Assembly: GCF_020283565.1 (NCBI RefSeq)
Contig: NC_060065.1
Location: 41,280,409-41,344,408 of the forward strand
Direction: 5' to 3'
From: Trifolium pratense
Taxonomy: Eukaryota > Streptophyta > Magnoliopsida > Fabales > Fabaceae
DNA length: 64,000 nt
The notes beneath the pieces were generated by a model that did no database searches, had not been told where the DNA came from, and saw only the letters and a program-made list of their open reading frames with translations. Both the position numbers and the translations under genes were made by a program. Of the stretch, positions 58,426-64,000 are shown in pieces; the stretch's first letter is position 1; each line of letters starts with the position of its first letter.

Positions 58426-59709
58426 TGTCTTAGAAATGAGTATTTGGCCTAACTCAACCTTACAAAACCGGCTTGTAAGGTGAGGATTGCCTCTAGTTTA
58501 TAAACACTTAGTCAGGCCATCTCTCAACCAATGTGGGACTTCTTAACACACCCCCTCGCGTCCAGCGCTATTGGGCTTGGTACGCGGATATAAATGATAG
58601 GTGGCCCGATATTGGGTGGCCCAATGGATCTTGGAGAGACTCTGATACCATATTAGAATTTTAGAGGCCTATACTCAACCACAAAAGCTAGCTTGAGAGT
58701 TGAGGTTTGCACTACACTTATAAAGGCTATCTTTAGCATATCTCTAGCCAATGTGGGACTTCTAACACACCCCCTCACGTCCAGAACTGAACAAGCTGGA
58801 ACGTGGGATCAACATCAACGGGTGGCCCAAATATGGGAGGTCTCCACGACAAACAACAAATTTGGGGGGAGATTTTGGTTATCCAAGTAATAAAGACCAT
58901 TCAATTCTCTCGCATTTCCAATTGTCCTCCCCGAATGCTTATCTTGAAAAACACAAGCATTGTCATAAAAAATAGCATTACATGATAGGTTTTTGGTGAG
59001 TTTTTGTATGGAAATTAGGCTAGTAGACAATTTGGGAATGTGAAGGACATTTCGTAGGATTATAGATGGACTTATTTGGATATCTCTTTGACCTGCTACA
59101 GTTAAAAGAGTACCATCTGCTGTGGATATTTTCTAGTTACTGAGACAAGGTGAATAAGTGGAAAATTGTGTGGGTAAGGGTGTCATGTGGTCAGTGGCTC
59201 CAGAATCCAGTATCCAATATTGGTTATAGGGTTTGTCCGAAGCATTAAATCCAACAGAAAATTGAGACTTATATGCCAGAGAAGTTGTAACCGTTGTTGG
59301 TGTCTCCAATTCACTAAGAAAAGATTTCAATATCTTTATTTCATCTTGGTTGAGTGGAACAAATCCTTTTTTTTGACATATTGACCGATGTCATGTGATT
59401 CTCTTAATAAGGAGAACAAAATAGCAAAAAATCCAAGTTTTTTTTTTAATGAACAGTGACGCAGGAACAGTACTGCTAGTAACAAATCCTAATCCTGCAA
59501 TGAAGGCAATTAGGGTTTATGACCGCAATGAAGGCGGCTAGGGTTTATGCGGAAGCAAGGCCCTCAAAGAACGAGAGCTCTGATACCATGTGAGAATTGA
59601 GTATTGGGCCTAACTCATCCTTACAAAACCAGCTTGTAAGGTGAGGATTGCCTCTAGTTTATATACACTTAGTCAGGCCATCTCTCAACCAATGTGGGAC
59701 TTCTTAACA
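58426..59709 (-). mobile_element. Compound TRIM-like structure with three short LTRs
   Basis: The LTRs (about 120 bp) are at 58426-58548, 58651-58767 and 59589-59709. The outer two belong to one subfamily and the middle one to a diverged subfamily. On the minus strand, a primer-binding site (TGGTATCAGAG, complementary to initiator-Met tRNA) follows each of the two LTRs at 59589 and 58651. A purine tract (plus strand CACCCCCTC.CGTCCAG) precedes each of the LTRs at 58651 and 58426. The order is therefore LTR-internal-LTR-internal-LTR. The longer internal part holds a copia fragment (58815-59330). No clear target duplication was found. Confidence 0.75.
58815..59330 (-). pseudogene. Ty1/copia pol fragment (protease and GAG-pre-integrase)
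   Basis: On the minus strand, 59330-59133 contains WILDSGATDHMT, the aspartic protease active site of copia elements. 59030-58815 contains FQDKHSGRTIGNARELNGLY, the GAG-pre-integrase region. The two are in broken frames and no integrase or RT follows. It lies inside the compound TRIM-like structure. Confidence 0.85.
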
Positions 59710-59749
59710 ATATGCGACAATGACAAGGTTGTAATATATTTGTAACAAT

Positions 59750-60595
59750 TCTTAAAAAGGAGGGAAAAAGTTAACACAAATTTAGTGCCCACGATGCAAG
59801 AAACCCACACGCGCCAGAGAGAAGCTTACGGTCGTGAGCGGCGGAAGAGTAATCACATTGGAGTTTCGGTTCCCTACAGATGGCACCTGTTAGTTCCTGT
59901 AGGTTGCAGCCAAAAGTGTTGATTCTATACAACAATTTTCACAGTCAAATAAACCATGATGATTACTTCTATGATTACAGGTATCATTAACATTAATTCA
60001 ATCTAAGTTAATATTTTTGAACAATAATTGTTAATTTGGTTTGTGTTTGTGATAATTTGTTGCTGGGACATAGTACATGCAGAATAGTCTAAAGCTTGAC
60101 TTATAAATGCATTTTTTGAGTCTTCTCCTGAATCTTTCCAATGCCACTTTCCTCCTTTAATTATATGTCTCACAATTGTACAATCATCAATGTGGATTAA
60201 ACATCATTGGCCCAGATACTTGACTTTAATTTCTATTCTTTATGGACAGTTAATAGTGGAGTCTTTCATCAATGCACTTTATAGAATTGTTGTATGAATG
60301 CACACTCATCTTAGTCTCTGAAATTAATGAAATTTGAAATATGATCCTTAAATTTGAAAATTCTTAATTACACTGATAAGTGCGTTTACTTGCATGATAG
60401 TTCTTATGCTATAAATGCTTAAATAAGCGGTTTACCAAACGGGGCCCAAGTTGGTGATTTACACTGATAAGTGCGTTTACTTGCATGGTGGACTTGCTCT
60501 TGCTTCTTAAATTCCAAATATACTATATATATTGAGACCCTCTACCTCTAAATTGTTGATATATCTGAACTTCTCTTTTCCTTATTAATATTAAG
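59750..60595. repeat. Upstream module of kinase gene D (copy 3 of 3)
   Basis: It shares with 57000-57560 the blocks listed there and runs into the promoter of D. The last 100 bp (CTTAAATTCCAAATA, CTCTACCTCTAAATTGTTGA, TGAACTTCTCTTTTCCTT) match the stretch just before gene A. Near 60371 and 60461 the phrase TACACTGATAAGTGCGTTTA is directly repeated, flanking a MITE-like end (GCGGTTTACCAAACGGGGCC). Confidence 0.65.
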
Positions 60596-61091
60596 ATGAC
60601 CACTTCATCTCAATTTTTCTTTCTTTCACTCATTGTCATTTGGTTCATATCTCTAACAGCTTTTGCTGCTACTACTATTGACCCCAACGAAAGTATGTAT
60701 TTATACAATAGCTCCCAAATAATAAAGAAATATCTTTAATTTGATCTTTATTTTCCAGTCTTTTTATCTAAGGTTTCATGTTAGTTTAAATATCATGTAT
60801 GTTTTTACTCATAATTTCTATATATAATTCTCTATATATATTTGATGATATGTGTTTAGAAGATTATTCAGTACTTAGCTAATAGTGGTCAATTGTATAC
60901 TTAGAGAATGCTCTCAAAGATATAGCTAAGTCACTTGGTAAGAAGGATTGGAACTTCGACATAGATCCATGCAGCAACAAATCTAACTGGGTTATGCCTA
61001 TGGCTGAGACTCCCATATTGAGAATTATAGTGAGCATTGTTTCCTGTAACTGCTTTATTCCCGGTGATAACTTCTGCCATGTTGTTTCAAT
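60596..61091 (+). pseudogene. LRR-malectin receptor-like kinase D, exons 1-2 only
   Basis: Exon 1 (60596-60692) encodes a signal peptide very like that of gene A (FLSLIVIWFISL). Exon 2 (60905-61091) encodes the SLGKKDWNFDIDPCSN cap and ends FCHVVS with a normal GTAAGT donor. Both are open and in phase. Intron 2 is cut at 61221 by the LTR of a copia element that continues to the window edge, so the LRR, malectin and kinase exons are not visible. The gene is either truncated or carries a very large intronic insertion. Confidence 0.8.
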
Positions 61092-61220
61092 GTAAGTCTA
61101 TTTTCTGTAGAATTGACCCTTTGCTATCATTACTTCTAATCATTTAGAGGTAGGAATTGACATTGTATGAGTTTGATCGTTGTAGTAAACTTAACTGGTA
61201 TACTTATTTTATACCCTATA

Positions 61221-64000
61221 TGTAAGAAATTAGGGCTGAATGAATAATTTCTATTATATATTAACATTGAGAGGTACATAGAATATATACACAGTTTCTA
61301 TGCTAATTAAGGAAGGACTGAATAAAGGAGATCTCATCTAATCATAATAATCTGTACACTAATAGAAGGGATATTATTTATTTCCTAAATAAACATATTT
61401 CTCTAATTATTGCAAGATTTTCCACACTCCCCCTCAAGCTGGTGAATAGGTGTTATCCATTCCCAGCTTGGATATAATCCTTTCAAAATTGTGGCTGTTT
61501 AGTCCCTTAGTTAGAACATCTGCAAGTTGATTTTGAGAAGACACAAATGGTGTGCATATTAAGCCACTGTCAAGCTTTTCTTTGATGAAGTGTCTATCTA
61601 CTTCAATATGTTTGGTTCTATCATGCTGCACTGGATTATGTGCTATGCTAATTGCAGATTTATTATCACAATAAAGCTTCATTGGTTCCTCCCACTTTAT
61701 GTTCAAGTCCTCAAGGATGATTTTCAGCCAAAGGAGTTCACATATACCTTGTGCCATGGCTCGAAATTCTGCTTCAGCACTAGACCTTGCTACCACACTT
61801 TGTTTCTTACTCTTCCAAGTCACAAGGTTTCCTCCAAGGAAGGTACAATACCCTGTGGTTGACCTTCTATCCACAATTGACCCTGTATAGTCAGCATCTG
61901 TATAGGCTTCAAGACTAACATTCCCATTTCGTTTGAATATAATTCCTCTCCCCGGGGTTCCTTTAAGATACTGTACAACTCTAATTGCAGCTAGTGTGAG
62001 ATGAGTATATAAGTCTGCCCACAAGTCTTTGATACATCTCCTTGTCTACTGTAGCAGCTTCTTCTGCAATCCCAAGTTTTAGGTTCGAATCCAGTGGAGT
62101 GCTTGCAGGTTTGCAAGCTGATTTCCCAGTTTCTTTAAGTAGATCTGTTATATACTTCTGTTGAGATATAAAGATCCATTTCTTTGAGTGAGCTACCTCA
62201 ATTCCCAAAAAATATTTCAGCCTCCCCAAAGTCTTGATTTCAAATTCATTGGCCAAGCATTGACCCAACATTTTCTGCTCCTCAACATCATTTCCAGTTA
62301 GTATGATGTCATCCACATATACCAATAACACAGTTACTCCCCCTGACTCTGAGTGTTTGATAAACAATGTATGATCTCCTTGACTTTGTTTATATCCCAG
62401 ACTTGTCATAACTTTCGTAAATCTGCCAAATCATGCTCGTGGGGACTGTTTCAGCCCATACAAGGCCTTTTTCAATTTACACACTGTGTTGGCAGCACCT
62501 TTTCCACCATATCCTGGAGGCAACTCCATGTAAATTTCTTCTTCAAGTTCCCCATGTAAAAAGGCATATTTTACATCAAATTGCTGCAAATCCCAGCCAT
62601 AATTAGCAGCAAGGGATAATATCACTCTTACTGTGTTCATTTTGGCAACAGGAGCAAAGGTTTCCAAATAATCAACTCCATAAGTTTGTGTGAAACCCTT
62701 GGCTACCAACCTTGCTTTATATCTCTCAATTGAACCATCAACCTTGTATTTGATTGTATATACCCACTTACACCCAACTGGTTTCTTCCCTGTTGGTAAA
62801 GTCACCAACTCCCAAGTATTATTCTTCGCTAAAGCTTCCATCTCTAAATCCATGGCAAGCTTCCATTTTCTATCAGATAAAGCCTCAGATAGGGTAGTAG
62901 GTGTTGAAGTGGTGTTTAAATTTGTAAGGAAGGCTCTATGGGCAGGTGAGCAATTTTTAAAGGATAGGTAATTTGAGAGAGGGTAAAGAGGGTGCTTAGT
63001 ACATTCTCTGGGTTTTTTTCTAATGGCAATTGGAAGGTCATCGTTTTTAGTTGTTGCAGGTTCATTTGGTAAGTCAAAAACTGAAGGGTACTTAGAAATT
63101 GTTAACTCATTTGGTAAGTCAGAAGCTGAAGGGGTATTAGAAATCGTTACCTCATTAGGATCTTGATTATGGGTGGACTCTTGAACCTGCGTAGTGTCTG
63201 GAACAACCTTAAGTTTTCTAGAATAAACCAGATTTTTTCCATATCTGACATCCTCAATTTCAGGTCTGGATTGTTTGGAATGGTTGGTTTCACTTTCAGA
63301 GTCCACACGCTCGGGTTGAGTGGCCTGCTCAAATTGGCTAGCAGGTTCGAATGTCAAATCTGACAAAAGGTTTTCCTCATCTTCCCTCAAGTTCTCCCCC
63401 TGAAGATGAGGTTGACTAAAATAGCTCTCATGTTCATTGAAGGTAACATCCCTAGACACGAAGAATTTTTTGGATGGAGGGTGATAACACTTTTATCCTT
63501 TTTGTATAGAAGAGTACCCTACAAAGATACACTTTAAGGCTCTAGGGTCAAGTTTTCCCCTATCTGTACTATGAATATGAACATATGAAACACACCCAAA
63601 TATTCTTGGTTTGAGATTATTTGTTGTAGACAGACACGGGTAGAAGGAGGATAAGGCATCCATAGAACTCTTTGATTCTAGAACTCTAGTGGGTAGCCTA
63701 TTAATCAGGTGAGTTGCAGTGAGGACAGCTTCTCCCCAAAAGGACTTTGGGACATTATTTTGAAATAAAAGGGTCCGGGTCTGATTGAGAAGGTGCCCAT
63801 TTTTCCTTTCCGCCACTCCATTTTGTTGTGGTGTTTTAACACAAGAAGACTCGTGGATAATGCCCTCTTTTTGACAAAAAGAATTAAGTACATTATTGAA
63901 ATAGTCTTTGGCATTATCTGATCTAAGTCTCTTGATGTTAGCGCCAAATTGATTTTTTATCATGGAGTGAAAATTTAAAAAAATGGAGCTGACCTCAGAT
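61221..64000 (-). mobile_element. Ty1/copia LTR retrotransposon, degenerate, 3' part
   Basis: The 3' LTR is 61221-61426 (206 bp), with TGTAAGAAATTAGGG and ATTTTCCACA as its plus-strand ends. A polypurine tract (plus CTCCCCCTCAAGCTGG) abuts it. Reading the minus strand from the window edge: integrase core with LRSDNA and TPQQNGVAERK (63963-63493); RT with [20 protein letters not shown] (63459-62431) and YVDD (62409-61981); RNase H with DADYTGSIVDRRSTTGYC (62024-61434). The order INT-RT-RH identifies copia. The element continues past 64000. Confidence 0.93.
61434..63963 (-). pseudogene. Copia polyprotein remnant with stops and a deletion
   Basis: In-frame stops interrupt the polyprotein after SSIQKG (near 63493) and after KQSPRA (near 62431), each consistent with a single-base change. 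Between the RT and RNase H parts (62000-62030), a stretch that normally follows SHT in copia RT is missing and the frame changes. Integrase, RT (including YVDD) and RNase H motifs are otherwise readable, so decay is moderate. It is not competent to produce a full polyprotein. Confidence 0.88.

Overview
This window looks like nuclear DNA from a legume, most likely Medicago or a close relative. It is AT-rich, its genes have introns with plant GT/AG junctions, its protein families are plant ones, and its mobile elements are plant types: tRNA-derived SINEs, TRIM-like short LTRs, hAT, Mutator and Stowaway MITEs, LINEs and Ty1/copia. The species assignment is inference from sequence character; no search was run. 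Exon boundaries were placed by hand from splice sites, reading phase and comparison between paralogues inside the window.

Layout. 1-1465 is a ~141-bp tandem repeat arranged in a 781-bp higher-order unit. 1552-4375 is a decayed NAD-sorbitol dehydrogenase pseudogene. About 5955-8930 is a Mutator-like element candidate with a divergent promoter, an ORF that lost its ATG, and two MITEs nested one inside the other. 9736-11670 is an intact six-exon annexin gene (314 aa). 11671-16213 is intergenic DNA filled with SINEs and MITEs.

The centre of the window is a tandem cluster of leucine-rich-repeat receptor-like kinases with a malectin-type domain (LRR-VIII-2 class, the At3g14840/At1g53430 type). Copy A (16864-28120) is interrupted in exon 9 by a 2.1-kb LTR element and carries a 2-nt frameshift in exon 5. 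Copies B (29163-38376, 1010 aa) and C (41272-51778, 1016 aa) are intact, have 24 exons each, and match each other exon by exon. Copy D (60596-61091) keeps only exons 1 and 2 before a Ty1/copia element begins. The region upstream of A and D is also present a third time at about 57000-57560 without a recognisable gene.

Between C and D lie a hAT-like MITE, two degraded LINE remains with nested MITEs, and a compound short-LTR (TRIM-like) structure with three LTRs that has swallowed a copia fragment. The window ends inside a decayed Ty1/copia element on the minus strand.

The most unusual object is the LTR element at 18893-21018. It has two 400-bp LTRs that read as identical, a 5-bp target duplication, an initiator-Met primer-binding site, no reverse transcriptase or integrase, and one long ORF. 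That ORF joins a gag-like N-terminus to what looks like an XS-type zinc finger, the kind found in plant RNA-silencing proteins of the SGS3/IDN2 group.
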